Source of the DNA: Lacrimispora xylanisolvens
GTDB lineage: Bacteria > Bacillota > Clostridia > Lachnospirales > Lachnospiraceae
DNA length: 64,000 nucleotides
Assembly: GCF_002934545.1 (NCBI RefSeq)
Contig: NZ_PTJA01000002.1
Coordinates: 1-64,000 of the forward strand
Reading direction: 5' to 3'
The translations under genes and the position numbers were made by a program. Shown one piece after another: positions 16,424 to 25,127 of this stretch (positions within the stretch are counted from its first letter, which is position 1; each line of letters opens with the position of its first letter). The notes below the pieces were generated by a model. That model worked only from the letters and a program-made list of their open reading frames with translations, was not told the origin of the DNA and ran no database searches.

Positions 16424-19028
16424 TAAATATAACGTTAATCAGAATGGAATAAGAGTACTATACAATGCCTATAGAAAATACAATAAAAAGCGTGATGCTG
16501 TTTTAATCTCGGGCGTTTCAATTATGATCGGTTTAACATTTATTATTTTTAGCTTCCTGTATGGGAAGTTAAATCTGGATATATTAAAAAATATAAGAGA
16601 GGATGGCATCGCTGTATCCTCTTATTTAGAATATGGAACTATGGAGATAGAGGATAAAATCAGAAATCTTCCGTATGTGGAACGTGTTGGTAAAGAAAAA
16701 TTAGCGGGAAATATTTTTTTAGATAATCAGAAAATCTGTACATGTATAGCAACAGATGATTTTACATATCAGTCTATGATAAAACCGGCATATACGGATG
16801 TAGTTGGGAACTATCCACAAAATGTGGACGAGATAATGCTATCTGATAAAACATTAAAATACTTGGGAATTACAGATCCCAGTATTGGTATGAAGATTAA
16901 TTTAGAGTTTTATTGGAATAGTCTCAGTAAAGAGAAGCTGACTGGCATGCAGTCGTTTGTTTTGTCTGGATATTATACAGACTACCATAATCGTTTAAGC
17001 GATCAGTCGATTGCTTATATTTCCATTAACAGATGTAAGGAGGGGGAGGTTGATCTTTATCCAGCCCGGATCTTAATTGATGTGAAGTCAAAATACGGGA
17101 AAGCGGAACAGATTGAGAGAAGTTTGTATCAAAATATATCCTTAAGCGATGATAACCAATATTTTAACAGTAGTGAGACTGCCCAGTACAGAGCAATGGA
17201 AAACATAGCAGGTGGATTTGGCAGTGCGATGGTATTCATTTTATTAATAGGCTTTAGTATGTTTATATTTGTTTATAATACTCTTTTTATTTCATTAAAC
17301 TATGATATTAAGCAGTATGGGCTTTTAGAAGTGATAGGTGTAACAGGGAGACAGATTAAAATAATGATATACCGGCAGGTTTTAAGAATATTTCTGGCGG
17401 GTTGTGCAGTTGGGGGTGGAATCGGCGCAATTGTGGTGTATCAGCTTCTGCCTGAATTATTAAATCATATGTATCTTGGTAATGAAGGAAATTTCAGGGG
17501 AATTCGTGCTTTTAATAATACCTTTCTGGTAATAACCATTTTATTGGCAGCTGTAATTATGTTTACCACAGCAAAAACAGTAGTGGATAAATTACTGAAG
17601 ATGAGCCCTGTTGAGGCATTGAAAGGTATAAAGCAGGCGGAGAGAGTAAAAGAGAACGTAACAAAAAAGGAAAGGCATTATAACTTAAATCCGATTCTAA
17701 ATCTGGCGATTGGAAATATACTGCGGGATAAGAAAAAGTTTATTTTTACGGTAATTTCTTTAACAATTGGCTGTGGAATAGCAATCGGTTCCTGTGTACT
17801 GGCTTTAGGGACAGATTCCTTAAACAGATTATCTCAAAACCCTGATTTTGAAATACGGATTACCCAAAATGCGATTAACAATCTTTTAGAAAATAGTGAT
17901 GACTCATCGGAGAAGCAGCTGATAACGGAATCAATGATTTCAGATTTAATGCATAAATCGGACTTAAACAATGAGAATTTATTAAAAACATATGGATATT
18001 TACCCATTTATGATGGATCAACGCTAAATGTTTTAAAAGTGTTAAAAGATTACAAAAAACATACTATAGTGGTGCAAAAAGTCGATTATCAGGAATGGGA
18101 ACATTTGTTGAACTATATTACGAAGAACGAATTGAGCATTGACACGAAAGAATTTGCTGAAGGGGCTGGGACCATCATCTTACATAGTCATTTAGCTTCA
18201 GGAGAAAGTGAACAGGAACAACAAAAATTAATTGGAGAAACAGTCATTCTTAATGACATTGTTGAGCAAGGTACGAAAATAACGGATATGAATTCCATAC
18301 AATTAAAAAACTGTGGATATTTAGATATCACAGCTTCGGATTTTCCGGATTTAAAGTTAAGTGAACGTGGTTCGAATACCATTTACTTTCTGGTAAGGGA
18401 AGAGGAATTCAATCGTTTATCAAAGACATTAACCAGGCAGCTATTGAGAACTGAGATAAACGTGTCAAAAGAGCAGGAAAATAATATGAAAATTTTACTG
18501 AAAAACTGGGTAAAAGAGAAAAACTTAGAATATCAGACAAAGAATAATGTACAGAATCAAGACTTACTGGATCTTGTTTGTAATTCTGATGTGATAGCAA
18601 GTCAGAAAAATTATATAGCAGGCAGCAGAATTATTATGATGTCCGTCAGCACAGCGTTAATATTGATTGGTATTATTAACTACATCAATACAATGGTTAT
18701 GACTATACTGACAAGAAAAAAAGAACTGATCATACTGGAAAGCATTGGTTTAAACAGAAAAGGAGTAAAAATTATGCTTACTGTGGAAGGGGCATTATAC
18801 AGTCTGACGATAACAGGACTTCTGCTGACTATCGGTAATCTGTTATTGCTTTTTATGGTTAAATATATTCAGGTTAAAATAAGTTATTTTAAATTCATAT
18901 ATCCGTTTTCAGCCTTATTTTTTATAGTAATGGCATTAATTGCCACGTGTATTTTTATTCCATTTATCATGTACGGACGTCATTGTAAATATAGTATTAG
19001 TCTGCGAATAAAACAAATTTTAGAATAA
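16413..19028 (+). CDS. Large FtsX-domain ABC permease (immunity/efflux partner)
   Basis: 871 residues if started at the ATG 16413; another in-frame ATG lies at 16395 and the choice is uncertain. A first helix lies near 30-50. A three-helix FtsX core follows a 200-residue outer loop (GFGSAMVFILLIGFSMFIF, then two more to about residue 395). After a second helix and another outer loop of about 280 residues comes a C-terminal FtsX core (TALILIGIINYINTMVMTI to the end). Two extracytoplasmic domains and FtsX repeats fit permeases of the BceB/MacB/YtrF type. It overlaps the ATPase gene by 11 bases. It likely moves or dislodges the self-made peptide at the membrane. Confidence 0.88.
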   Translation: MGNNKYNVNQNGIRVLYNAYRKYNKKRDAVLISGVSIMIGLTFIIFSFLYGKLNLDILKNIREDGIAVSSYLEYGTMEIEDKIRNLPYVERVGKEKLAGNIFLDNQKICTCIATDDFTYQSMIKPAYTDVVGNYPQNVDEIMLSDKTLKYLGITDPSIGMKINLEFYWNSLSKEKLTGMQSFVLSGYYTDYHNRLSDQSIAYISINRCKEGEVDLYPARILIDVKSKYGKAEQIERSLYQNISLSDDNQYFNSSETAQYRAMENIAGGFGSAMVFILLIGFSMFIFVYNTLFISLNYDIKQYGLLEVIGVTGRQIKIMIYRQVLRIFLAGCAVGGGIGAIVVYQLLPELLNHMYLGNEGNFRGIRAFNNTFLVITILLAAVIMFTTAKTVVDKLLKMSPVEALKGIKQAERVKENVTKKERHYNLNPILNLAIGNILRDKKKFIFTVISLTIGCGIAIGSCVLALGTDSLNRLSQNPDFEIRITQNAINNLLENSDDSSEKQLITESMISDLMHKSDLNNENLLKTYGYLPIYDGSTLNVLKVLKDYKKHTIVVQKVDYQEWEHLLNYITKNELSIDTKEFAEGAGTIILHSHLASGESEQEQQKLIGETVILNDIVEQGTKITDMNSIQLKNCGYLDITASDFPDLKLSERGSNTIYFLVREEEFNRLSKTLTRQLLRTEINVSKEQENNMKILLKNWVKEKNLEYQTKNNVQNQDLLDLVCNSDVIASQKNYIAGSRIIMMSVSTALILIGIINYINTMVMTILTRKKELIILESIGLNRKGVKIMLTVEGALYSLTITGLLLTIGNLLLLFMVKYIQVKISYFKFIYPFSALFFIVMALIATCIFIPFIMYGRHCKYSISLRIKQILE

Positions 19029-19084
19029 AATACTGTCAATTACTTACAAATAATTTACATATTTTTACAAAAAAATAAACTTCA

Positions 19085-19114
19085 TTGACTTATAACTACA
19101 ATTAAATATATACT
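19085..19114 (+). promoter_or_regulatory. Promoter of the cell-wall-binding-repeat gene
   Basis: TTGACT (19085-19090) and TATACT (19109-19114) with 18-bp spacing lie 49 bases before the TTG start. The gene is thus probably transcribed separately from the ABC permease upstream. Confidence 0.6.
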
Positions 19115-19162
19115 CTAGGCAGATCCGGATCAGAATAAACATTTATAAGGAGGTCAGAAGCT

Positions 19163-19618
19163 TTGAAAAAAAGGTGTTTAATAGTTACAGCCATATCTAT
19201 GGCTTTAACGATAGGAAGTGCAATGTCAACATTTGCGGCTGGTTTCGAAAGCACTCCACAGGGGGTAAAATATAGATGGGGGTCTGGCGATTATTGTATA
19301 AATAACTGGGTCAACTTTAAAGGTCATTGGTACTTTTTTGGAAATGATGAGCTTATGCGTACTGGATGGATTCAAAGGGATGATTCCTGGTATTTCACAA
19401 CTGATACTGGTGAGCTTCAGGGTGGAATTATGAAAATAAATGGTAATGTATACTACTTTAACACCAATTCACTGAAAATGGTGACCGGACCCTATACCTA
19501 TAATGAAACCACCTATAATTTTACCGAAAACGGAACAACGGGCGGTGCTCCTTATGTGTATACAGAATGGAACAGCGATGGCACTATCAGAAGGGGTAAT
19601 AAAATTAAGGTTCGTTAA
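19163..19618 (+). CDS. Small secreted protein with cell-wall-binding (choline-binding-type) repeats
   Basis: 151 residues starting at TTG behind a perfect AAGGAGGT. A Sec signal peptide spans 1-26 (cut after TFAA). The mature protein has repeated Trp/Tyr/Gly modules: WVNFKGHWYFFGNDELMRTGWI, DDSWYFTTDTGELQGGIMKI, NGNVYYFNTNSLKMVTGPY. These match CW_binding_1 repeats that attach to teichoic acid choline or other wall polymers. There is no catalytic domain, so the protein is all repeat. It lies just after the bacteriocin operon with its own promoter. A wall-level protective role against the peptide is conceivable but unproven. Confidence 0.8.
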   Translation: MKKRCLIVTAISMALTIGSAMSTFAAGFESTPQGVKYRWGSGDYCINNWVNFKGHWYFFGNDELMRTGWIQRDDSWYFTTDTGELQGGIMKINGNVYYFNTNSLKMVTGPYTYNETTYNFTENGTTGGAPYVYTEWNSDGTIRRGNKIKVR

Positions 19619-19717
19619 TTTTTACCACTTCCGGATTAACTGGTTTTGGAATTAATACTCCATAAGGGAAGAATGATATTGGATTTGGTACCTCACCCTT
19701 CCCTTCTTTATGCTCCT

Positions 19718-20698
19718 TTATTTGTAAGTATCCATACTGGATAACAGCTTCAAATTTACCTGCTCGTTTTTGTTAAACACACTGTCTTTAAAATTTTCAG
19801 CTGTGATTGACGGTTCGTACCAAATCTGTCCTTTAAAATAGTTATTTAAATCTTCATTCTTAAAAATATAACCATGCCTTGCATAAATCTCATTTTTGGC
19901 CAGATGTATGATTAATGGAGGAACCTGATCAAAGTCCTGTTTTTGATAAATTTTCAAATCTGTGAAAAATAAAGGTTCCACAACAGAAGAAATATCCCTT
20001 ACCTCCCGCACATTTTCTAAATAATTGGAGACTTCTGGATAGAAAGAACATTGATCACGGTATTGTTTTCGCTCAGCAATTGCATTTTGCATTTCCCTTT
20101 CCGTCCAGGAGGCGTAATATTTTTTATACACTATGTCGAATATATCTGGTTCTGTTGTTTGGCTGGCTGTAGTTTCTTTGTTCTGTATCCCGCGCTCCAG
20201 CTTATATACACCGGAAAATCCATATCCAGATAAATTGGTATCTTTCATTTTATAATCTTGTATCTCAATCTGAATGGCATCGTCCCTGGTGAATGTAATA
20301 TGAAGAATTCCAGAACCGCCCCAGCCGTCATCGTCATATTTATAGTTCAATTCCCCATTGATGATCTTACCAGTAATGTTATCAATTTCCGCAATGCGTT
20401 CGGTGGTGCCCTGTTGCATAAACAAGTATCCGTTAAAATTAGTTTTATCAGTGACCTGAAAAGAAAATTCTAAACCACCATAGGAGAGAACCTCTTCATG
20501 ACTGAAACTGCTTTCAGTCCAAAGACCAGAGTACCCTTCGTAATTTTCGGCCTCCGTTTGTGAAATCGCAGTTGTACTGGCCTGATCCACAGTTTCTGGC
20601 TTTGTGTCTGCAGCTTTCTCTGAATGACTGTTATTGGCTTTCGCGCAGCCTGACAGGATAAGAATACAGACAATCATTATAATTGCTTTGTTTTTCAT
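19718..20698 (-). CDS. Lipoprotein with C-terminal YARHG domain
   Basis: 326 residues from the ATG at 20698 (AGAAAGGTGA upstream; an earlier in-frame ATG at 20728 lacks a site). The signal ends in a lipobox (LILSGC, Cys near 18). A Ser/Thr/Glu-rich linker leads to a beta-rich domain (about 60-170). The C-terminal 80 residues form a YARHG domain (LAKNEIYARHGYIFKNEDLNNYF, then WYEPS), an extracellular module named after that motif. The function is unknown; such proteins are common on Clostridia and often sit near stress or wall genes. It is convergent with the wall-binding-repeat gene. Confidence 0.8.
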   Translation of the reverse strand: MKNKAIIMIVCILILSGCAKANNSHSEKAADTKPETVDQASTTAISQTEAENYEGYSGLWTESSFSHEEVLSYGGLEFSFQVTDKTNFNGYLFMQQGTTERIAEIDNITGKIINGELNYKYDDDGWGGSGILHITFTRDDAIQIEIQDYKMKDTNLSGYGFSGVYKLERGIQNKETTASQTTEPDIFDIVYKKYYASWTEREMQNAIAERKQYRDQCSFYPEVSNYLENVREVRDISSVVEPLFFTDLKIYQKQDFDQVPPLIIHLAKNEIYARHGYIFKNEDLNNYFKGQIWYEPSITAENFKDSVFNKNEQVNLKLLSSMDTYK

Positions 20699-20883
20699 CA
20701 AAATCACCTTTCTGATTAGACGTTGCATAACAGTCGGTTTTGATGATAGTATAACACATTTTATAAACTAAGGGGAGGTGCCTTGTAAACGCTCCGTGAC
20801 ATCATCACAGAAATAATTATTTTTTTGAGGTAAAATAACATTATCAAAAACATAGTTGTTATAAACGGAAAGGAGCATATACG

Positions 20884-21195
20884 ATGAGCGTATTGAAAAT
20901 AACGAAGGAAAATTTTGAGAAGGAGGTAATGCAGTCAGATAAACCCATTTTACTTGACTTCTGGGCATCCTGGTGCGGTCCGTGCAAGATGGTGGGACCC
21001 GTTGTTGAGCAGGTAGCTGCAGAAACAGCAGAAGTGGCAAGAGTCGGCAAAATTAATGTGGATGAGGAGCAGGAACTTGCCCAGGCTTTTAAGGTTATGA
21101 GCATTCCTACCTTAGTGGTTATGAAAGAGGGAAAAGTGGTAAAAAGCACAGTTGGTGTCCAGTCCAAGCAGACGCTTTTATCAATGCTCCAGTAA
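20884..21195 (+). CDS. trxA: Thioredoxin
   Basis: 103 residues covering a complete thioredoxin fold with the active site Trp30-Cys31-Gly32-Pro33-Cys34, the buried Asp in LLDFWASW and cis-Pro in MSIPTLVVM. It is a cytosolic dithiol reductant, distinct from the membrane-anchored CPYC protein of the bacteriocin island. GGAAAGGAG precedes the ATG. A methyltransferase gene follows after 24 bases. Confidence 0.95.
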   Translation: MSVLKITKENFEKEVMQSDKPILLDFWASWCGPCKMVGPVVEQVAAETAEVARVGKINVDEEQELAQAFKVMSIPTLVVMKEGKVVKSTVGVQSKQTLLSMLQ

Positions 21196-21219
21196 AAAAT
21201 AGTACGATTGGAGCAAGAT

Positions 21220-21795
21220 ATGGCACACAAGTTTAAAGTTATAAATAAGAGTAAGCTGGACAGTCCAAAACGCAGAGAAGTATTGCCTGCAAAAGAGATC
21301 CTGAAAACAGTAGGGATAAAAGAATCGGATGTTGTTGCAGATATTGGCTGTGGAATTGGTTTTTTTACTTTCCCATTATCCGAGGCAGTAGGCGAAGAGG
21401 GAATTGTATATGCTTTGGATATAGAAAAAGAGATGCTTGATGATGTAGAAGCAGGAATGCTGGAACGAAATATAAAAAATGTGCGCCCGGTTGTGACACA
21501 GGAATACCGTTTGATTTTAGAGGATAAATCCGTTGATGTTGCTTTTTTATGTACCGTAATGCATGAAGTGAAGATGCGTGAGAAATTTTTAAAGGAAGCA
21601 AGTCGGATTCTGTATCCTGACGGACGTATCATTATCATTGAATGGATCAGGAAAGACAGTGACTACGGACCGCCCGCTGATCACCGGCTGGATAAGAATA
21701 TTTTAAAAAGAAATCTTCAGAGGACGGGATTTAAAGATATCCAGATCACAGATTTTAATAATTATTTTTATATTGCAGATGCAAAAAAGAAATAG
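21220..21795 (+). CDS. Class I SAM-dependent methyltransferase
   Basis: 191 residues. The SAM-binding motif I is VVADIGCGIGFFTFPL, motif II contains ALDIEKEM, and post-motif DVAFLCTVMHEV and GRIIIIEW are in the usual order of UbiE/Methyltransf_11 proteins. GGAG just before the ATG at 21220 decides the start; a TTG 12 bases earlier lacks a site. The substrate is not evident; small proteins of this kind next to redox genes are sometimes arsenite or small-molecule methyltransferases, but no Cys triad for arsenite is seen. It ends at a strong terminator. Confidence 0.82.
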   Translation: MAHKFKVINKSKLDSPKRREVLPAKEILKTVGIKESDVVADIGCGIGFFTFPLSEAVGEEGIVYALDIEKEMLDDVEAGMLERNIKNVRPVVTQEYRLILEDKSVDVAFLCTVMHEVKMREKFLKEASRILYPDGRIIIIEWIRKDSDYGPPADHRLDKNILKRNLQRTGFKDIQITDFNNYFYIADAKKK

Positions 21796-21797
21796 AT

Positions 21798-21840
21798 AAA
21801 GAAAAGATTGAGACACAATTGTTGCCTCAATCTTTTCTTT
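21798..21840 (+). terminator. Terminator after trxA-methyltransferase
   Basis: A 15-bp perfect stem, 21798-21812 with 21826-21840 (CTCAATCTTTTCTTT), around a 13-nt loop. The 3' arm itself supplies a T-rich tail. Confidence 0.8.
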
Positions 21841-21865
21841 ATGAGCTCAGGCTGGCTGAATATAG

Positions 21866-22210
21866 AGTTTTCCTGATGCAGCAATTACCTATGGGGTGCG
21901 GGAGGAACCAATTATTAATGATGTGACAGAAAAAGAGGCAATGGATTCGGGACTTCATATGGTTGCTCGGGTTATTTCCACCGGCTGCGCATCTCCAGGG
22001 ACAATTTTAGCTGACTGCAGCCCTGAGTTTGTTGATATTTATAATAGCTCCGACGTTATAATCAGCAAAGGACAGGGGAACTTTGAAGCTCTTTCAGGAG
22101 AAAAAGGAAATTTGTTTTTTCTGCTGAAAGCAAAATGTCCGGCAATCGCAGAAAAGTTTCATGTAAAAATTAATGATTATATTTTTCATTATGAAAATGC
22201 TAAATATTGA
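21866..22210 (+). pseudogene. C-terminal fragment of an ARMT1/DUF89-type phosphatase-like protein
   Basis: The frame carries FPDAAITYGVREEPIINDVT, then STGCASPGTIL and DVIISKGQGNFEAL, and ends with FLLKAKCPAIAEKF. These are the C-terminal motifs of the ARMT1-like (DUF89) metal-dependent phosphatases, which are about 280-290 residues long. Only about 114 codons remain. Homology begins right after the preceding terminator, with a stop at 21863-21865, and there is no good start or ribosome site (a GTG at 21896 is the first possible). The N-terminal two-thirds appear deleted, so it is probably non-functional. Confidence 0.6.
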
Positions 22211-22220
22211 CATATGTCAA
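22207..22220. promoter_or_regulatory. FNR/CRP-like 14-bp palindrome upstream of the Mrp-type gene
   Basis: TTGACATATGTCAA is a perfect palindrome of the form TTGAC-N4-GTCAA, close to the FNR/CRP family box TTGAY-N4-RTCAA. It begins inside the last codons of the ARMT1-like fragment and lies 47 bases before the next start codon, with TATAAT at 22233-22238. An FNR-type regulator site is plausible; the regulator is not in the window. Confidence 0.5.
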
Positions 22221-22267
22221 AAATAGTATTAATATAATTAGCAAAGGAAAAGACAGGAGAAGAGAAT

Positions 22268-23119
22268 ATGAGCGAAGATGCAAGGGGTTGTTCAAACAGC
22301 AGCTGTACCAGGGAATCCTGTGCAGGCTGTGAGCATAGCAAAGAAAGCATGCTGGAGCAGTTAAACCAGTACAGTTCCATAAAAAATGTAATTGGTATCG
22401 TCAGCGGTAAAGGCGGAGTAGGAAAATCATTTGTAACGGCAATGCTAGCGGTTTTGTTGAATAGAAAAGGATACCGTGTGGGTATCTTAGATGCAGATAT
22501 TACTGGCCCCTCCATTCCGAGAATGTTTGGGATAAATGAAAAAGCATCTGCAAATGAACTGGGATTACTTCCGGAATTAACAGTAAATAACATAAAAATA
22601 ATGTCTGTAAATCTGCTGCTGGATAAAGAAGATTCTCCCGTTGTATGGAGGGGGCCTATTCTGGCTGGCACGGTGAAACAGTTCTGGACAGATGTGGTAT
22701 GGGATGAATTAGACTATCTTTTTATTGATATGCCGCCGGGAACGGGTGACGTCCCCCTAACAGTATTTCAGTCCATTCCTCTGGACGGAATTGTTATTGT
22801 TTCCTCACCTCAGGATCTGGTTTCCATGATTGTGAAGAAAGCCTATAACATGGCTAAATTAATGAATATTCCCATTCTTGGCTATGTAGAAAATATGAGT
22901 TACGTGAAATGTCCGGATTGCGGAAAAGAAATTCCTATATTTGGAGAGAGCAAACTGGGTGAAATAGCTGAAGAAACGGGTGTTGATATTTTAGGAAGAA
23001 TACCCATTGATCCAGTACTTGCAAGTCTGGTAGATAAGGGAGAGTTTGAACGATTTTCCTGTGATTATCTGTCAGGTGCGGCGGAGCACATAGAAAAAAT
23101 GTATGAGAAAAAAGTGTAA
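22268..23119 (+). CDS. Mrp/NBP35-type P-loop ATPase, iron-sulfur carrier
   Basis: 283 residues. A short N-terminal Cys-rich stretch (CSNSSCTRESCAGCEH) resembles the NBP35 N-terminal cluster site. The deviant Walker A is SGKGGVGKS near 44-52, followed by GILDADITGPSIP, the DMPPGTGDVPLTV motif and the C-terminal CxxC in VKCPDCGKEIPIFG that holds a bridging 4Fe-4S cluster. Mrp/ApbC proteins carry Fe-S clusters to target enzymes. Nearby MoaA is an Fe-S radical SAM enzyme and could be a client, though that is inference. AGGAGAAGAG precedes the ATG. Confidence 0.93.
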   Translation: MSEDARGCSNSSCTRESCAGCEHSKESMLEQLNQYSSIKNVIGIVSGKGGVGKSFVTAMLAVLLNRKGYRVGILDADITGPSIPRMFGINEKASANELGLLPELTVNNIKIMSVNLLLDKEDSPVVWRGPILAGTVKQFWTDVVWDELDYLFIDMPPGTGDVPLTVFQSIPLDGIVIVSSPQDLVSMIVKKAYNMAKLMNIPILGYVENMSYVKCPDCGKEIPIFGESKLGEIAEETGVDILGRIPIDPVLASLVDKGEFERFSCDYLSGAAEHIEKMYEKKV

Positions 23120-23276
23120 GTATAACAGTTAAAAATAAACCACTGCCTTATTCGTGTCATGTCAACACAGACTACTGAAATGGCAGCGGTTTTTCTTTTT
23201 CTTTTATAGAAAAAGCTTTGGTAGTATAATAAGAGTATGCTGAAGAGCGAAATTAAATTAAGGAAGGTACAAACAT

Positions 23277-23594
23277 TTGGTTGATCAAAATAAACTGGTA
23301 AGAGATAAGATTCCGGATATAATTGAAAATAGTGGACGCAAGGCAAAATATCATATACTGACAGAGGCAGAATATCTGACCGCTCTGGATGAAAAATTAT
23401 TTGAAGAAGTAAATGAATATCAGGCAGACAAAAGCCTGGAGGAAATGGCAGATGTTCTGGAAGTTTTGTATGCAATTTGCATTGCACGGGGATACAGCAT
23501 AGAGGAGCTGGAAGAAAAGAGGGTAGAAAAGTTAATACACCGGGGCGGATTCCATAAGAAATTATTTTTGGAGTACTGCGAAGAAGAGAGGTGA
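23277..23594 (+). CDS. MazG-like (phosphoribosyl-ATP pyrophosphohydrolase-like) protein
   Basis: 105 residues starting at TTG behind AAGGAAGGT. The sequence LVRDKIPDII at the N-terminus and KLFEEVNEYQADKSLEEMADVLEVLYAI in the middle give the four-helix all-alpha NTP pyrophosphatase fold; the E-E and E-x2-D residues that bind magnesium are present. It ends with the common HRGGFHKKLFLE. It probably hydrolyses a nucleoside triphosphate or a related house-cleaning substrate. The next gene, a HAD phosphatase, starts four bases later, so the two are co-translated. Confidence 0.85.
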   Translation: MVDQNKLVRDKIPDIIENSGRKAKYHILTEAEYLTALDEKLFEEVNEYQADKSLEEMADVLEVLYAICIARGYSIEELEEKRVEKLIHRGGFHKKLFLEYCEEER

Positions 23595-23598
23595 TATC

Positions 23599-24432
23599 AT
23601 GGGAAAAATACTGTTTATAGATGTAGATGGAACATTGGTGGACTATGAGACCAATCTGCCGGATTCGGCCGTGGAAGCGGTCAGAAGAGCAAGAAAAAAC
23701 GGACACAGAGTCTACATCTGTACTGGACGCAGCAAAGCGGAAATATATCAGGACATCTGGGATATTGGTTTGGATGGCATGATTGGTGGGAACGGAAGCT
23801 ATGTAGAGGATCATGGAAATGTGGTTCTGCACCGGTTAATTTCAAAAGAGGAAAGCAAGCGTATTGTTGACTGGCTGCATGACAGAAAGCTGGAGTTTTA
23901 TTTGGAAAGCAATAACGGACTGTTTGCCAGTGAGAACTTTGAATCAAGGGCAGATGCATCCCTGAAGGAATATGCCCGAAGAAAAGGAATTGACGGTGCT
24001 GATCGTGTAACGGTCAGAAGTATATTTCCGGATATGATTTTCGGAGGAGAGTTATACCGGGAAGATTTAAATAAAGTCAGTTACATGCTTCATTCCTATC
24101 AGGATTTTCTTGACACAAGAGCGCAGTTTCCCGATCTGGAATCAGGAACATGGGGGGGAAGAGGAGAAGAGGCTCTCTTTGGTGATCTGGGAGTAAAGGG
24201 GATTACAAAAGGAAAAGCCATAGAGCATTTGCTGCATTACCTGAATGCAGACAAATCAGATACTATCGCATTTGGAGATGCAAAAGTCGATATACCCATG
24301 TTGGAAGCCTGTGCGTATGGTGTAGCAATGGGCAGCGGTGGAGATGAAATTAAAAAGGTGGCAGATTTTATTACAGACGATGTAGATAAAGACGGCTTGT
24401 ATCATGCTTTTTCAAGATTGAATCTCATATAA
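23599..24432 (+). CDS. Cof-type HAD phosphatase
   Basis: 277 residues. HAD motif I is FIDVDGTLVD (nucleophile Asp7, acid Asp9), motif II is in VYICTGRSK, motif III is Lys in GITKGKAIEHLL, and motif IV is TIAFGDAKVDIPMLE. The large C2B cap between about 85 and 190 marks the Cof/YidA branch, which dephosphorylates sugar phosphates or nucleotides in the cytosol. It follows the MazG-like gene by four bases, suggesting linked nucleotide clean-up. The real substrate is unknown. Confidence 0.9.
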   Translation: MGKILFIDVDGTLVDYETNLPDSAVEAVRRARKNGHRVYICTGRSKAEIYQDIWDIGLDGMIGGNGSYVEDHGNVVLHRLISKEESKRIVDWLHDRKLEFYLESNNGLFASENFESRADASLKEYARRKGIDGADRVTVRSIFPDMIFGGELYREDLNKVSYMLHSYQDFLDTRAQFPDLESGTWGGRGEEALFGDLGVKGITKGKAIEHLLHYLNADKSDTIAFGDAKVDIPMLEACAYGVAMGSGGDEIKKVADFITDDVDKDGLYHAFSRLNLI

Positions 24433-24500
24433 TAAGAGTAAATGATTGCACAAAACAGGATTCTGCCTTAGAATTGAATGAATATGAAAATGGTATCTGA

Positions 24501-24611
24501 TATTTGGAGGGCGAATGGGACAATTATGTACTTTATGAATTAGTGCCGGATGCAGTGGTGATGAAAGAAATGAATATTCACGGGGGCCGGATGCGGCGCC
24601 ATGTAAAATAA
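24501..24611 (+). pseudogene. Possible coding remnant in the gap before moaC
   Basis: The 24433-24638 gap has no proper gene. One frame, open from a stop at 24498-24500 to TAA at 24609-24611, reads like protein (GEWDNYVLYELVPDAVVMKE, then NIHGGRMRRHVK) but has no start with a ribosome site. It may be the tail of a deleted gene. I cannot name a family. Confidence 0.2.
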
Positions 24612-24638
24612 ATAACCAGAAGATGAGGTGGTAATAAA

Positions 24639-25127
24639 ATGGGAGAATTAACACACTTTGATGACCATGGCAATGCGGTTATGGTGGATGTATCAAATAA
24701 AGATATCACTGCCCGTACTGCAGTTGCAAAAGGCAGGATTATGGTAAATGCTGATGTCATGGAAGCAATTTTAAATCATACGGTAAAAAAGGGAGATGTT
24801 CTTGGTGTAGCCAGGGTAGCCGGGATTATGGCGGTAAAAAACACTTCTTCCCTCATTCCCATGTGCCACCCCCTGGCGATAAACAAATGCCAGATAGATT
24901 TTGAGGTTCATAAAGAAACCGGTAGTATTCAGGCTGTATGCCTTGTTAAAACCGAGGGAAAAACCGGTGTTGAGATGGAAGCACTCACGGGAGTTACGGT
25001 AGCGCTGCTTACGGTTTATGATATGTGTAAAGCAATTGATAAGAATATGGAAATAACGGATATTTTTCTTGAGAAAAAGACCGGAGGAAAAAGCGGAGAT
25101 ATATTTAACGGAAAGGACCTGGAATGA
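24639..25127 (+). CDS. moaC: Cyclic pyranopterin monophosphate synthase MoaC
   Basis: 162 residues, full length for MoaC. Hallmarks are [21 protein letters not shown] at the start, [30 protein letters not shown] in the middle, and [26 protein letters not shown]. The catalytic Lys, Asp and His residues are within these blocks. It converts the MoaA product to cyclic pyranopterin monophosphate in molybdenum-cofactor synthesis. ATGAGGTGG precedes the ATG. Its stop overlaps the moaA start by four bases (ATGA), so the two enzymes of the same pathway step are translationally coupled. Confidence 0.97.
   Translation: MGELTHFDDHGNAVMVDVSNKDITARTAVAKGRIMVNADVMEAILNHTVKKGDVLGVARVAGIMAVKNTSSLIPMCHPLAINKCQIDFEVHKETGSIQAVCLVKTEGKTGVEMEALTGVTVALLTVYDMCKAIDKNMEITDIFLEKKTGGKSGDIFNGKDLE

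Noticed and set aside
19664-19705. AAGGGAAG / CTTCCCTT inverted repeat between convergent genes as a terminator
   Set aside because: The loop is 26 nt and the T-run is weak, so the evidence is too thin to list it as a terminator.
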